In this document: piece after piece, positions 21,401 through 31,829 of the stretch
Numbering within the stretch: position 1 is the stretch's first letter
Layout: each line of letters begins with the position of its first letter
Source of the DNA: Anadara kagoshimensis
Taxonomy: Eukaryota > Mollusca > Bivalvia > Arcoida > Arcidae
Direction: 5' to 3'
NCBI GenBank assembly: GCA_021292105.1
Contig: CM037863.1
Coordinates: 12,422,546-12,486,545, forward strand
DNA: 64,000 nt
Program-made: the position numbers and the translations under genes
Notes under the pieces: model-generated
What the model was told of the DNA's origin: nothing
What the model saw: the letters and a program-made list of their open reading frames with translations, nothing else
Databases searched by the model: none

Positions 21401-24400
21401 ATTGTAGAAAATCAAAACGTTTATATAAAAATATGGTAGTGAATTGTTTAAACAAAAGATGGTAGATGATGAAAAACATTACAAAAAGGTTATGGACAGG
21501 AGTATACAGGAGTGGAGAGACAATTTAAAAGTCAAATTAAAAACGCTTAGGTCCACGGACCCAAAACAGTATTGGAAACTTTTAAACCAATCAAAAAAAA
21601 GGACACCTAAATGCAATTTATCTGTAAATGATTTTTTTGAATTTTTTAAGGGTTTAAACTCTGACTGTAATGATACTGGTGTCAATAATGTTGATTTTAC
21701 TGATGACATAAATATAAACACTTATGTTAATGGTGCTATTACAGAAGACGAAATTTTATCGTCTGTTAAACTGTTGAAAAATAACAAAGCACCTGGTTCT
21801 GATCATATTTTAAATGAATATATAATTAACAGTGTTCATGTTATGTTACCTTTATATGTAAAGCTATTTAATGTTGTGTTTGACACTGGTATTGTACCCG
21901 AATCTTGGTTAATAGGTAATGTTAAACCAATATATAAAAAGGGTGATATTAATACACCTAAAAACTATAGACCTATAACTTTACTCAGCTGTATCGGTAA
22001 ATTATTTACGTCTGTACTATGTAATAGATTGAATAGTTATGCCGACAGCGTTGAGCTATTGGCTGAAAACCAAGCTGGATTTAGGAAACAATACCAAACT
22101 ATAGATAACATTTTTGTATTATATAATATTTTTGAATTGTTAAAATGTATGAAAAAGAAACTGTATTGTGTATTTGTGGATTTTGAGTCTGCATTTGATA
22201 AAATATGGAGGATAGCATTATGGCAAAAATTAATCTGTAACAATATAAATGGTAAATGTTTAAAAGTTTTAATGAATATGTATAAAGGTATTAAGTCGAA
22301 CATTTGTTATAATGGCCAATATTCTGATTTTTTCATGTGTGAAATGGGTGTTCGCCAAGGGGAAAATTTATCCCCGTTTTTTTTTCCATATATCTCAACG
22401 ATTTACAGGACTTTTTCACTAGTAATAATGTGTCTGGTCTATCTTCTCTTTCAAATGAAATAGAAGACAAGTTATCAATATATGTAAAAATGTTTTTATT
22501 GTTGTATGCAGATGATACTGCTATTCTAGCAGAGTCGCCATCTGAACTCCAACAACAACTAAACTGTTTTTCTGGATATTGTTCACAATGGAAATTAAAG
22601 GTTAATGTTAACAAAACCAAGGTTGTAATTTTTTCTAAAGGTAGAATAACTAAAAATATTGATTTTGTATTTAATGGTGAAACATTAGAAATTGTTAATG
22701 AATACAAGTATCTGGGTATTATATTTTCAAGGCATGGTTCTTTTATTAATACAAAAAAATATTTAGCCGAAAAGGCAACAAAAGCAATGTATGGCGTTTT
22801 AAAAAAGCCAGAAGGTTTAACTTATCTATAGACTGTCAACTTGATTTATTTGACAAAATTGTAGTACCCATTTTATTATATGGTTGTGAAGTTTGGGGTT
22901 TTGGAAACTTGGATGTTATAGAAAAAGTACACTTACGTTTTTGTAAATTGATTTTAAGTCTGAAACAAACTACGCCTAACTTTATTGTGTATGGCGAATT
23001 GGGGAGATATCCCCTTAGCATTATTATAAAAACTCGTATTGTCAAATATTGGACGCAATTGCTTACTGGCAAACAAACAAAATATTGTGTTTATTATACA
23101 ACTTGTTGTTAACAAAATGTTTTAACTCGGGTATAACTTTTAGTTGGATTAATGTAGTTAAGTCTATTTTTGATGAGTGCGGAATGTCAAACGTTTTTGC
23201 ATCGCAGTATTTTCCAAATATTAATTGGTTAGTTAAAAGTATAAAACAAAGAATGTTAGATCAGTTTTTACAGAACTGGCAGTCAAGTTGTAACAACTCA
23301 ACAAAGGGTTTTAATTATAGATTAATTGTTGACTTTGATTTTAACTGTCAAACATATCTTTTATCTTCTCTTCCTTTTAAGAGACTTAATTTTTTAATAA
23401 AATTAAGAACAAGTAATCATAAATTACCTGTCGAAACCGGCAGATGGAATGATACTCCATATGTAAACAGAAATTGTACTCTCTGTAAATCCGACTTAGG
23501 TGATGAGTATCATTATATTATGGTTTGTAAAGCTTTTTCCAAGGTTAGATCATCACTTCTTCCTTTACATTCTTACAAAAATCCAAATACCGTTAAATAC
23601 AAACAGCTTTTAAACTCATCTAATGTAACAGTGTTGAATAATTTATGTAAATTTATAAGAGGGTCAGTCCTCCTGGTTGGTTAGCTAGTTATTTGTATCG
23701 TCTTTGTTATGTCTATGTCACATGTGTATAATATATTCTCTTTATTGTAATTGCAATTATGAGAAATAAACTAAACTAGAAACAAAAAAATATGTTGCTT
23801 TAAAGAGCCAATTACAACTGGCAGGTGGGGGCGTGGCATGTACAGAAATCGAGGTCCGACCGTAAACCATTGATGCGTTAAGACGATGGTCTCATCACCT
23901 GTATTAAGTCACCTGTGCGATCGCCAGCCCGTTAAGTTACAATGGGAACTAGATATACCCGATTTTCAAATTTAAATTTCACCAATAACAATATTATTTT
24001 CTAAAAATGTCTGGTTCTCAGTGAAAAATACATACTGTCACGAATATTCAAATATAAAAATGATTAAAATATCTTGAAAAAAATCCATTCCACTTTTTGA
24101 TTTAAAATATGGTGACATTTTACTTAATTTCCCTATGAAACTCATTAGAAAGTGCACAGCACTGTTTTTAAACAGGGTTTTTCTTATTAAAGATATAAAA
24201 AAGTGAAAATGTCTGGTTTTCATGATAAAATTCACATCGTGATGAAAATTCAGTTATAAAAATCTTTGTGGTACCTTTAAAAAAATACATTCCACTTTTG
24301 ATTTGAAATTTAGGTGGTACAATATTTGTATCAATATTTCAGTCAGTGGATCAGGACCAATAGGATAGATGTATATACATGTACTATGGATATGTATAGA

Positions 24401-24663
24401 CTATCATGGTCAAACACAGTAGCCTACTGGATCTAATACAACAGTGTGCCCATTTCTATTTAAAATATTATTAAAAAATTAAATCAAGTTAAAAAAAATA
24501 GGAAGTATTGAAATGTGCACATTTTCATTTTCCATTTTATCATAATGCTTATTTATTTAACTAATAGAGTATGAGACTTTAAAATAACAGGAGTTCAGAC
24601 ATTTATTTAAAAAGGAAAAAATATAAATACATTTTTATTTATTATATTCCTTATTCGTTTAAC

Positions 24664-24698
<35 letters not shown>

Positions 24699-24987
24699 TC
24701 TTTAAAGTTTCAAAAGTAATCAATGCAATAAAACATTTAAACCTAAATGAAATACAATATGATTATCCCAGCCATTTTGACTTGAAACATTAAAATTGAA
24801 GGAAACAACATTGAAGATGACTTAGTTAAAATTAACAATTACATTTAAATAATTGTCTATTGAACGGATTTAATTATACTCAAATAAACAAAACAGAATG
24901 ACGAAAAATAAATTTATAACTAATATTTATTAGATTTTCAAACGGTTCGTGATAAAATTATCATTCAAATACATCACATTTAATCAT

Positions 24988-25025
<38 letters not shown>

Positions 25026-25351
25026 TAATAATAATAATAATAAAATCACACCACGCAGTTACTACCTCTAAAATAAATAAATCTGTGATGTTAAGTGCCT
25101 ACCATGACACAAATAACATGATCTAGGTAAAGTGATGGGTTAGGTTCGATTTTTAGTTAATTGGAAAATTAATTGATTATTGAAACAAGTAGGTAAACCG
25201 TCACGCATGAGTCCCTACTGTTCAATAGGAACATTATGATTATGTTCAAATTTTGTTTTAAGTTGTCATGAACTTTTAGAATATTATATTGCATTTCGAC
25301 CATGTCCCGATCATGTCCTGATTTGAACAATATTTGTGACTTAAGAGTGAT

Positions 25352-25404
<53 letters not shown>

Positions 25405-26537
25405 AATTGTTACACATGACCTTGTCCTTACCAGTGCCAGGTTTATATTGCATTCTTTTCACAGTTCAGGTCGATGCATAAAATAAAATAAAATAAAATA
25501 AAATATTGCAATTAACTATTCAGCTCATTGGATTTGTCGGTTCAATTAGATGAATATCAAATCATCTAATTATGAAAAAAAAAACCATAAGAAAAATCAT
25601 AGTATTTATTTATTTATGAAGTATATAATAAAGCTAAAATGAAATGTTTTAAAAAAACGAAGATTTATTTCTTATTTAAAGTTCTGCTAGATTGCATTGT
25701 TGATACTGAGAAAAATTATTATTATTTATTTATTTATTTATTTAGGTAAAAACATTAATATAGCTAAAATGGTATATTTAAAAACGCTGATTTAATTTTT
25801 ATTTAAACTTAGAGTTCAATTAGATGGTACACATGTTATTTTTTTTCATCATTTTATTACGAGATGCATTCAAGTCATTAGTGTCTAAATACTTATTATA
25901 ATCCGTCTGCTTTTAGCCAGAGACATATAAAACCCCGATTGGATTTTTGTTGATCTATAATCACTTATTGCTCTCCCAAATTGGAATTATCTAACAGGTC
26001 ACGCTCGACTGAACAAAACTACCATCTTTATAACTGTAAAGTATATCACACCTGTATCCGTATATAAAGATGGTCAATATAGGGCGACTTTAAATGTAAG
26101 GGCAGATAACCCTTCAGATCGGGCCTCGATTTCTGCGTATGGTCCGGTGGCAAAGCAGGTAGTCTATAATACGCGCGTACAGATTGCATAATGCTTATTT
26201 AGTTTGAGTTGTGAAAAATTATGCAACATCATGCTTAATTTTAAAAACTTTTGAAGGGACCTTACCAATCGAATTTCATAGTCAACGACCATGGAATAAC
26301 ATACATGACATACCTGTCGAGAGTTTTACACTGAGTTAACGGAAAAAGGAGTTGAATCTCGCCTACCGAGTGACCGAGATATATGGGTAGTCAGTGAACC
26401 AAAAGCTGCCGAGAGATATGTGACAGCTTCTGGGATATAGGCATTGAGGGGAACGAAATCAACTGGCGATTCGACATTCAATCATTAGCTCAGTGTTAAA
26501 CTTTCGACAGGTCTGAACTGAATACACATTAAAATTG

Positions 26538-26568
<31 letters not shown>

Positions 26569-27084
26569 ATATCCATTCATTCATTAACTTACCAGTTCTG
26601 TTTTCAACCATTCCAAAGCTTGGTTAATTCTTTCCTTTCTATCTTGCGTTAAAACGTCATTTCCGTTTTCGTCCATATTTATACTCAAGTCGGGTTTTGA
26701 TCGTCTGCGAGTTTTATAAATATATTTTTCTTTCCATTCATCATAACTTGACCTTCTTGTACCTAGTTGAAGTCTAGTAGCAGTTAATTTCAACTTTGTC
26801 AAGTCTGAATTACTAGAATTTCTTGATAATGAATTCCCATTAGTTGAATTATCATGTTGTGAAGTCTCGTTTTCTAACGTGTTATTGGATAAAATCTCGT
26901 TCAACGACGGCGCTTCTTCACATGGCGTAATCACAATTTCCGGAAACATGTCCGATCCATTTTCAATAAAGTTGTTGTTTTCATTGATACTTGAAAGTGA
27001 GGCTCGCCGGAAATCCTTCATGTTTTGAAAATCAAATGCTTTCCTGTCCACTTGCAGATCAGGCGATAACTGAGTAAAAGGCAT
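15465..27084 (-). CDS. FAM167-family protein, two coding exons, 10.9-kb intron
   Basis: Coding exons on the - strand are 27084-26593 and 15722-15465. The donor is CTG|GTAAGT at 26593/26592 and the acceptor TTTTTTCAG|TGT at 15723/15722; the intron is phase 0. The product is 249 residues. The N-terminal half is low-complexity, Ser/Asn-rich and acidic. A basic SSYDEWKEKYIYKTRRRSKP block precedes a helical core that crosses the junction (ALEWLKTEL / CEMRSQDQELARTL) and continues LLSIRQDIHQLKLRRSCQQH. The chain ends LGVTPMNLSTRRFSIF. The ordered features ALEWL..EL..MR.QDQ.LARQL, RGDI..LK, and the terminal GVT.MN..SRRFS are those of vertebrate FAM167A/B, proteins linked to kinase signalling whose biochemistry is poorly known. 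An in-frame TAA lies upstream of the chosen ATG, and TTTTTCAG at 27144-27137 suggests a spliced 5' UTR. The intron hosts a LINE, SINEs and MITEs. Confidence 0.85.
15868..16183 (+). mobile_element. tRNA-derived SINE, near full length (FAM167 intron)
   Basis: The head TGCTCGCTTCGTAAGTGGGA GG is the tRNA-derived anticodon-arm region, followed by a degenerate box B (GGTTGATCTTG). The body carries the AACCACGGTTCTTTCGGATG and GACACGATAAAGAACTCTG boxes. It ends with ATATAAGTGAAATATTCTTG, GACTGGGACGTC and an ATTACTCAAATCAA tail. Confidence 0.75.
16250..16352 (-). mobile_element. RT-element 3' end, short copy
   Basis: Complement of the tail boxes: AAAGCAAAGTAAAAACTTTG, GGGAAGTGAGGTCGGATGCT and CCGGAAGGGT. 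Confidence 0.65.
16520..16630 (+). repeat. 21-bp tandem repeat
   Basis: Four to five units of TCTGACAAGATAATCACGTG G starting at 16541, 16562 and 16583, with degenerate units at each edge. Confidence 0.8.
16753..16976. mobile_element. MITE family B copy
   Basis: The left end is CAGTCGAATATGCCTAAGGA and the right end TATAGACAACTTTGACTG. Internal AAGGCCACCTGTCCATAAAG and TTTTACTGGTTCTCTAGG match the copy in the C1q intron. Confidence 0.65.
17135..17400 (+). repeat. GTCC-microsatellite-linked dispersed repeat
   Basis: CCCCCGCCTTTTGAAGAAAG AGGGGATATA leads into TTCCGTCCGTCCGTCC, then CGAAATTCTTGTCTGCGCAA. The layout of a GTCC microsatellite followed by a 'cgcaaattatgaag' type box is common in bivalve and other marine invertebrate repeats. 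Class unknown. Confidence 0.5.
17457..18020. mobile_element. 564-bp TIR element with 6-bp target duplication
   Basis: The ends are TGTTACGCCACATAGCGGTG and its exact complement; similarity between the ends runs about 80 bp and then becomes a patchwork of GCATAAA and GCGG boxes. GTGCTT flanks both sides (17451-17456 and 18021-18026). The centre holds an AAT/GAT microsatellite and no coding sequence, so it is a non-autonomous DNA transposon. Confidence 0.8.
18045..18180 (+). repeat. Fragment with GAGTGACCG..GAAAACCACCGAC box
   Basis: CCGGAGTGACCGTAGAAAAC CACCGACTTGCGGC resembles a box common in invertebrate repeats, and a relative lies at 61765-61840. It is too short to classify. Confidence 0.35.
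19041..19270 (+). repeat. 100-bp tandem repeat
   Basis: ACAACACTTAGCTAACGAAT starts at 19041, 19141 and 19241, an exact 100-bp period. Units contain the MITE-A left-end motif plus neighbouring intron sequence, so the array arose from a MITE junction. Confidence 0.85.
19317..19373. mobile_element. 57-bp palindromic hairpin with 6-bp target duplication
   Basis: The ends are GCCATGTGCTAC and GTAGCACATGAC, a near-perfect palindrome around an AT-rich centre. AGTTTT is present directly before (19311-19316) and after (19374-19379). The related MITE at 700-889 has a single uninterrupted version of this site. Confidence 0.8.
19469..19511 (+). repeat. Poly-C then poly-A run
   Basis: A run of C followed directly by a long run of A at the junction between the two 1.1-kb units. 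Confidence 0.9.
20600..21450 (+). pseudogene. LINE endonuclease C-terminal portion
   Basis: CLTGDFNSRVSDL is the conserved L.GDFN motif of apurinic-type endonucleases. After a frame change near 20900, TVIDYFVSN and LYSDVHKSMV match the S.IDY and SDH motifs. The N-terminal catalytic motifs are missing because the element is 5' truncated. Confidence 0.85.
21444..22463 (+). pseudogene. LINE reverse transcriptase, finger and palm part
   Basis: The open stretch contains LKNNKAPGSDHILNEYI, WLIGNVKPIYKKGD, NYRPITLLSCIGKLF, LAENQAGFRKQ (RT motif 2 region), YCVFVDFESAFDKI (motif A with its first catalytic Asp) and GVRQGENLSPF (motif B). The frame breaks at about 22380. Confidence 0.9.
22430..22831 (+). 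pseudogene. LINE reverse transcriptase, catalytic YADD part
   Basis: LLYADDTAILAES is the motif C catalytic box, followed by the thumb-type KLKVNVNKTKVVIFSKG and YKYLGIIFSRHGSF. It continues the preceding segment after a one-frame shift and ends at a TAG near 22829. Confidence 0.9.
22840..23684 (+). pseudogene. LINE C-terminal region with Cys/His motif
   Basis: YGCEVWGFGNLDVIEKVHL and YGELGRYPL are typical post-RT segments. After a further frame change near 23050, CTLCKSDLGDEYHYIMVC gives a C-x2-C-x8-H-x4-C finger near the end. Confidence 0.8.
24005..24330 (+). repeat. 200-bp tandem duplication, degenerate
   Basis: AATGTCTGGTTYTCA recurs at about 24007 and 24207, and each copy is followed by AATTCA..ATAAAAAT and ATTCCACTTTTTGATTT boxes. 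Confidence 0.65.
24340..26309. other. FAM167 intron, AT-rich with microsatellites
   Basis: No gene. Holds (AAT)n at 24667-24699 and 24990-25042, (TC)n at 25355-25402, AAATA-type runs near 25480-25505, and a degenerate 140-bp duplication around 25600-25830 (boxes ATAAAGCTAAAATGAAATG and ATATAGCTAAAATGGTATA). Confidence 0.6.
25355..25402 (+). repeat. (TC)n microsatellite
   Basis: Uninterrupted TC dinucleotide tract of about 48 bp. Confidence 0.95.
26310..26520. mobile_element. MITE family A copy, next to FAM167 exon 1
   Basis: Ends ACCTGTCGAGAGTTTTACAC and TGTTAAACTTTCGACAGGTC. It lies only about 70 bp into the intron from the donor at 26592. Confidence 0.75.
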
Positions 27085-27144
27085 TGGATTTTGTTTTATA
27101 CATTATAACCAGAACTTCATTGTTGCCTTTTTGCTGCTGAAAAA
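27085..27144 (-). promoter_or_regulatory. 5' UTR and splice acceptor of FAM167 coding exon 1
   Basis: On the - strand, ATTTTTGTATTTTTCAG ends at 27137, a good polypyrimidine-AG acceptor. It leaves 52 nt of UTR before the ATG. This implies an upstream non-coding exon that I could not place. The duplicated copy at about 2000 keeps the same TTTTTCAG. Confidence 0.5.
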
Positions 27145-27573
27145 TACAAAAATACACAAATTAAATAAATAAACAAATAGATTAACCATTTAAATTCAAA
27201 ATTGTTAACAGTAGAATGTAACAACATAACACCCATTATGTAAACATTTTCAGGTTCAGAGACGTTATAAAAATTGGACCGTTATACAGCAAGACGACTT
27301 TGTGGACTTTGTGTTGCAGACGTTACTGCCATGTAAAGAGCTTCCGTCTAACAGCATTGCATTCGCCGAGAAACAATCTAGCAAGTTGACCAAGGTAAAG
27401 GAAAATAAACTCTGTTGTATTGATCTCAAAGCAAGTTAAATTGCTAAACATAACTTTAATTAATTTTTGTTTTTGAGTAACAAATCCGGCCTTTAACATT
27501 TTAACAGACCGACTACTACAAGCCAACTGAAATATTACACAATAACCGAGATTTAACCAGCTTTAATGGAAGT

Positions 27574-27634
27574 GCCTTGTACCGATTTTGAATTTTTATT
27601 AAAATAATGCATTAAAAATCAGCACCGTGATGAC
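27574..27634. mobile_element. 57-bp hairpin family, divergent copy
   Basis: Core GATTTTGAATTTTTATTAAA ATAATGCATTAAAAATCAGC with the family's outer GCC..GAC ends, slightly expanded to 61 bp. Confidence 0.6.
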
Positions 27635-27640
27635 AACTTT

Positions 27641-27697
27641 ATCATCAGCTGATTTTAAATGCATTATTTTAATAAAAACTTTAAAGAAGCACATGAC
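27641..27697. mobile_element. 57-bp hairpin family, inverted neighbour
   Basis: CAGCTGATTTTAAATGCATT ATTTTAATAAAAACTTTAAA ending GCACATGAC. It lies 6 bp from the previous copy in opposite orientation, 57 bp long. Confidence 0.6.
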
Positions 27698-27939
27698 AGA
27701 AGCATCACCTTTCTACAATTCCGCAATTACCAGTTCTCAAAATTCTACAATTGCAGTGGGAATCTACAAACAGTGGACTGGTTGTGAAAAAGTTAAAAAT
27801 TACATCAACCAAAATCAGGCAATTTATCTTCAAACTGGAGATCTTTTGAAATGCAATCTACATTTTTACAACCCCCCCCCCCTTTGTATAAGTGTCATGA
27901 CACTTTTAAATTTTTACGAAATAGTATAATTCAAAAATT

Positions 27940-27996
27940 GTCATGTGCTACTTTTGAATTATATTATTTTATAAAAATTCAAAAGTAGCACATGAC
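27940..27996. mobile_element. 57-bp palindromic hairpin
   Basis: GTCATGTGCTACTTTTGAAT..ATTCAAAAGTAGCACATGAC is a near-perfect palindrome of the same length and ends as the copies at 19317 and 44027. No target duplication is obvious here. Confidence 0.8.
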
Positions 27997-28033
27997 ATAA
28001 GTGTTAATACGCCACACATAAAGACTAAATGGT

Positions 28034-28038
<5 letters not shown>

Positions 28039-28078
<40 letters not shown>
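28039..28078 (+). repeat. (AG)n microsatellite
   Basis: AG tract of about 40 bp. Confidence 0.95.
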
Positions 28079-28079
<1 letters not shown>

Positions 28080-28513
28080 AATTGATTATGAAAACAAACA
28101 CTTACGTCAACCTTAAGATCATTTGAAAAAATAAAATCCAAAATGTTTTTTTTTACAATTTCCCTCCGTATATGTAACAAGCCACATGTACATACAAACC
28201 AATTGGAAACATGCAACTCTTGTTTTATTGAATAATCCATTACACGATTTATAGGTCGATATGGGCCATAGGATTTCATGATTTCTTCATGACCACAATA
28301 AATCACTCAGAACCGCTTTCAAATCATAAATCAAGTCGGGAAATAAATCATATTTTAAATAAAATGTTTGATTTACAAACTTTTCAGATGAAAGTAAAAT
28401 CTAAATGTCTTGACAGTTAAAATCGTCTGAAAGTAATTATTTTTTAATTTTTGACACGTGTCATATTAAACCATTGTTTAAAAAAAATTAAGCCATTTTA
28501 CCTTTTTACATCT

Positions 28514-28737
28514 ACAGTAGAGACATGTCGAAAGTTTAACCCTGGGCTAACGAGTTAGTGCTCGAATCGGCAGCTCATCTGGTACCTCATAAGTTATATC
28601 TTGATAGGTTTTCGGCAGCTGCCATCTATCTCTCGGCAACTTTAGCTATCCTTGTTTTAACCACTTCGCAACTGAGATTCGACTCCTTTTTCGATGGTTC
28701 AGTGTTAAACTTTCGACAGGCCTGTAACTTATAGCGA
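28514..28737. mobile_element. MITE family A copy
   Basis: Ends AGAGACATGTCGAAAGTTTA and AGTGTTAAACTTTCGACAGG, with the internal CTCGGCAACTTT and GAATCGGCAGCTCATCT boxes seen in other copies. Confidence 0.8.
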
Positions 28738-29249
28738 AATGTCACCGTAAACTGTATAATTATTTCATAAGAACGATTTAACAAACGAAGGTCTAAATTT
28801 GCTGAATACTTGGTACTCGTAAAAGTAACAGTTAAATGAAGTTTGAAATTTACCCATGCGTCACCTTAAATGAATGGTGAAATATCCCCACCAGTCACCT
28901 TTAACAAGGTGCTGAATGCAGAGTCACAACCTTAAACGATTTACTTAGCAGATGCTTGATAGAGAGTAAGATCTGACCGAGTAAAAACAAAATTTGTAAA
29001 CTGAAACCACATAATGACCTATGAACAAATTAATGCGTGAATTAAGAAGATGGTTAACACGGCCTAGTTTTTTAGTTCTAAATGGCAAGATGTTCTTAAC
29101 ATGTTTCTATGATCTGTCCTATCCTATTAGGTTAATCATATCGATAAAATTCACTGTTTTGTAGAGCAATCGGTCCAACAAAATTTACCCGGCATTCGTA
29201 TTATTTCAAATTTGCGATATTTCGAAAGCAATCCTTGAATATCGGATAA

Positions 29250-29580
29250 CACGCGAGAAAGGAACTACGATATATATATATATTGGCTGTAATCGTCAAA
29301 CAGCGATCGTGATAGATCGTCAACCGTCGTAAGAGCAGTCGTGAAATGTCTGATAGCAACCGTGAATCGTCGACGAGTATTTATGATATATACACCAGAA
29401 ACCAACTGCTGTTGCCTAAATAAACGTTGAATGTCGGATGGCTGTCGTGATGCAGCGGATTGCAATATCGAATTATTAGAAGGCGATTCTGATATTTACA
29501 TGTAGGAAAACAATCGGGTTTTGTCGGAAAGCAATCGGTTTATGTCGGAAAGTAATCGTGAAAGGTCGGATAATTATAGC
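29250..29580 (+). repeat. Degenerate array with CGATCGTGATAGATCG-type units
   Basis: Short, imperfect units built around TCGT/CAATCGTG/GTCGGAAAGCAATCGG recur every 20-30 bp. The region is unusually rich in TCG. No gene. Confidence 0.55.
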
Positions 29581-29840
29581 GGTAAGTTAGATAAATGGTG
29601 TAAAGTCGACCAGCAATTGTGATGGCTCGGACTGCAACGCCGGTTAGTCAAAATAATCGGTGTATGTAGAATAGCATAGGATCATTATCGGGAAACATAG
29701 CGGTAGGTCGGGATAAATGGTGTAAAGTCGACCAGCAATTGTGATGGCTCGGACTGCAACGCCGGTTAGTCAAAATAATCGGTGTATGTAGAATAGCATA
29801 GGACCATTATCGGGAAACATAGCGGTAGGTCGGCCAGTGC
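29581..29840 (+). repeat. 122-bp tandem duplication, recent
   Basis: ATAAATGGTGTAAAGTCGAC starts at 29591 and 29713. The two units (through GGGAAACATAGCGGTAGGTC) differ at only a few bases. Confidence 0.9.
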
Positions 29841-29849
29841 AGTAGTGGT

Positions 29850-29906
29850 GTCATATGCTGATTATGAATTTTTATTAAAATAATGCATTCAAAATCAGCA
29901 CATGCC
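29850..29906. mobile_element. 57-bp hairpin family copy
   Basis: GTCATATGCTGATTATGAAT..ATTCAAAATCAGCACATGCC, exactly 57 bp, immediately after the 122-bp duplication. Confidence 0.75.
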
Positions 29907-30219
29907 ACCTTGGTAAAAAAGTCAATCCGACAGCAACCCTAATGTGTCGGATATTGTTATGCGATACAACGAGATTTTTAGCTCTCTTTCTTTCTCTCTC
30001 TCTCAGATGTTTATATGACAAACGTATTCTTAAAATAGAAAATCGCTGTAAATAGAAAATGAATGTACTTGAATTAATGTAACAAGCCTTACAAAAACAT
30101 TGCAGGAGATTTAATGCAAAAACTGATGCACAATATTTATAGCTTAGTTTGGAGATGGATGACATGTGTCACTATATTGTTTTTGGAAACACTTGACTAT
30201 TCATCATAGCGATGACAAC

Positions 30220-30352
30220 TATTGCTAAGCGAAGAGAGAGAGGAGAGAGAGAGAGAGATTTGGTATAACGGTCCTTAAGTTCCAACCTGCTTTCGGAAAA
30301 ATAAAGTATCGGTCACTGTATTGTCTTTAGAAGAGAGAGAGAGAGAGAAAGA
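30220..30352 (+). repeat. Two short (GA)n tracts
   Basis: GA-rich tracts at about 30233-30260 and 30332-30352, separated by unique sequence. Confidence 0.85.
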
Positions 30353-30564
30353 GACGTACCTGTACTGATTCTGTCTCAGATACTTCCTATTTAGTAGATA
30401 AGACACGATACATTTATGCCAACTTAGATTGAATTTTAACAAAATTAATTCAATTCGCAGGTAAAATCCAACCAGCCTGAACTGAGGTGTATCAATCCAA
30501 AGTGTGCAAGAACTATGAGAGACCTAAGCCGAATTGTCTGCCTTAACGATTGTAAGGCATGTTT

Positions 30565-30862
30565 CGATATTGCTACCATGATATCAAAAATGTCTTACTA
30601 CTAGTATCCCTAAGGCAGATAATTCGGCCCTAGAAGAGACCCAGCATGATCAATGATACAGAAAATCTGATACTATTTAAGTGTTTTCCCTTTTCATAAA
30701 AAATGAAATGTTAAATTTTGATATTGCTAGCATAATATAAAAAAGTCTTACCATCGTCAAGGCAGATAATTCGGCCCTAGAAGAGACCCAGCATGACCCA
30801 TGATACAGAATATCTGATACTATTTAAGTGTTTTCCCTTTTTACAAAAAATGAAATGTTAAA
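30565..30862 (+). repeat. Tandem duplication of about 155 bp
   Basis: The run TTTCGATATTGCTACCATGA to TAAAAAATGAAATGTTAAA is followed by a second copy beginning TTTTGATATTGCTAGCATAA. Both contain AAGGCAGATAATTCGGCCCT and GAGACCCAGCATGA. Confidence 0.85.
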
Positions 30863-31014
30863 GTATAATATGTATATACATATATATTGTTCTTGTGAAA
30901 GTATTTTTCCGCTTTTTAAGATCTGCAGATTGTGGAAGTATCAAGTGATAGCTTTAACAAGAACCTATTGTAATTTTTCTCACATGTGCAAGAATTTGTT
31001 ATAATCAAGTAGGT

Positions 31015-31434
31015 TAAGTGCCAAATTTTAAACTAAATTTGGACATAATTAAATATCAAATTATATACCTATTTTTGTTTTTTAGGTTAATATATTTTTG
31101 ATGAGATTTTTTTCTGGCAATGTACACAATAATAGTTTTAACTCTCTCTCTCTCTCTATCCACAAGATGTTTAAGTGTCAAATTTTAAAACTAAATTTGG
31201 GCATAATTACATATCAAATTATATACCAATTTCTGTTTTAGGTAAATATATTTTTGATGAGAGTTTTTCTAACAAAGTACGCAATGATAGTTATAACTCC
31301 TCTCTCTCTCTCTCCTGCCAAATTTTAAAACTAAATTGGGATATAATTATATATCAAATTATATACCGATTCTGTTTTTAGGTTAATATATTTTTGATGA
31401 GAATTTTTCTAACAAAGTACACAATAATAATTAT

Positions 31435-31478
<44 letters not shown>

Positions 31479-31490
31479 AAGATGTTTAAG
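31015..31490 (+). repeat. Three 145-bp units, each ending in a (CT)n tract
   Basis: Each unit runs from AAATTTTAAAACTAAATTTG through ATATCAAATTATATACC, TTAATATATTTTTGATGAGA and AATAATAATTATAAC to (TC)n. The last tract (31438-31474) is longest. The simple repeat has been copied along with the unit. Confidence 0.85.
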
Positions 31491-31502
31491 TGCCAAAATT
31501 TT

Positions 31503-31645
31503 AGGAGCTTACCCTTCCGGAGCACACGGCCTCGCTTCTCTGGTAAAAGTTGACGTGTTCAACCTAACTTGTCAGTTTCAAAGTTTTATTTTGCTTCTGG
31601 GTTGCTATTCGGACATGGATTAGTATGTTTGTTTTTGATTGATTA
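31503..31645 (+). mobile_element. RT-element 3' end, truncated copy
   Basis: AGCTTACCCTTCCGGAGCAC, CCTCGCTTCTCTGGTAAAAG, AACTTGTCAGTTTCAAAG, GGACATGGATTAGTATGTTT: all tail landmarks, + orientation. Confidence 0.75.
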
Positions 31646-31829
31646 TACAAAACCTTGTGTAGGAGTCTTTCCCAATGCTCAGCAAAGAAAACAGATCGTT
31701 AAGTTAAAGCAGTTAATTCAGAAAAGAAAATAATCCTTTAAATTAAAGCAGTTATTTTTTATAATTAATTGTGATAAATCTAAGTAATTATCAATGGGTG
31801 CAGTCAATGAACAATCACTAAGTAACGTA

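Larger units (their letters stand above)
20585..23790 (+). mobile_element. 5'-truncated non-LTR retrotransposon (LINE), frameshifted
   Basis: The order is endonuclease C-terminal part, reverse transcriptase, and a Cys/His C-terminal region, then a 3' end rich in AATAAACTAAAC-type sequence near 23770-23790. The class is probably in the Jockey/CR1/L2 group, judged from APE-type endonuclease plus RT without a visible RNase H; this is not certain. Frame changes lie near 20900, 21450 and 22385, a stop near 22830 and another shift near 23050, so it cannot encode a single protein. It lies antisense inside the FAM167 intron. Confidence 0.9.

Noticed and set aside
20585..23790. Active LINE
   Set aside because: The element is 5' truncated and has at least four frame breaks plus a stop.
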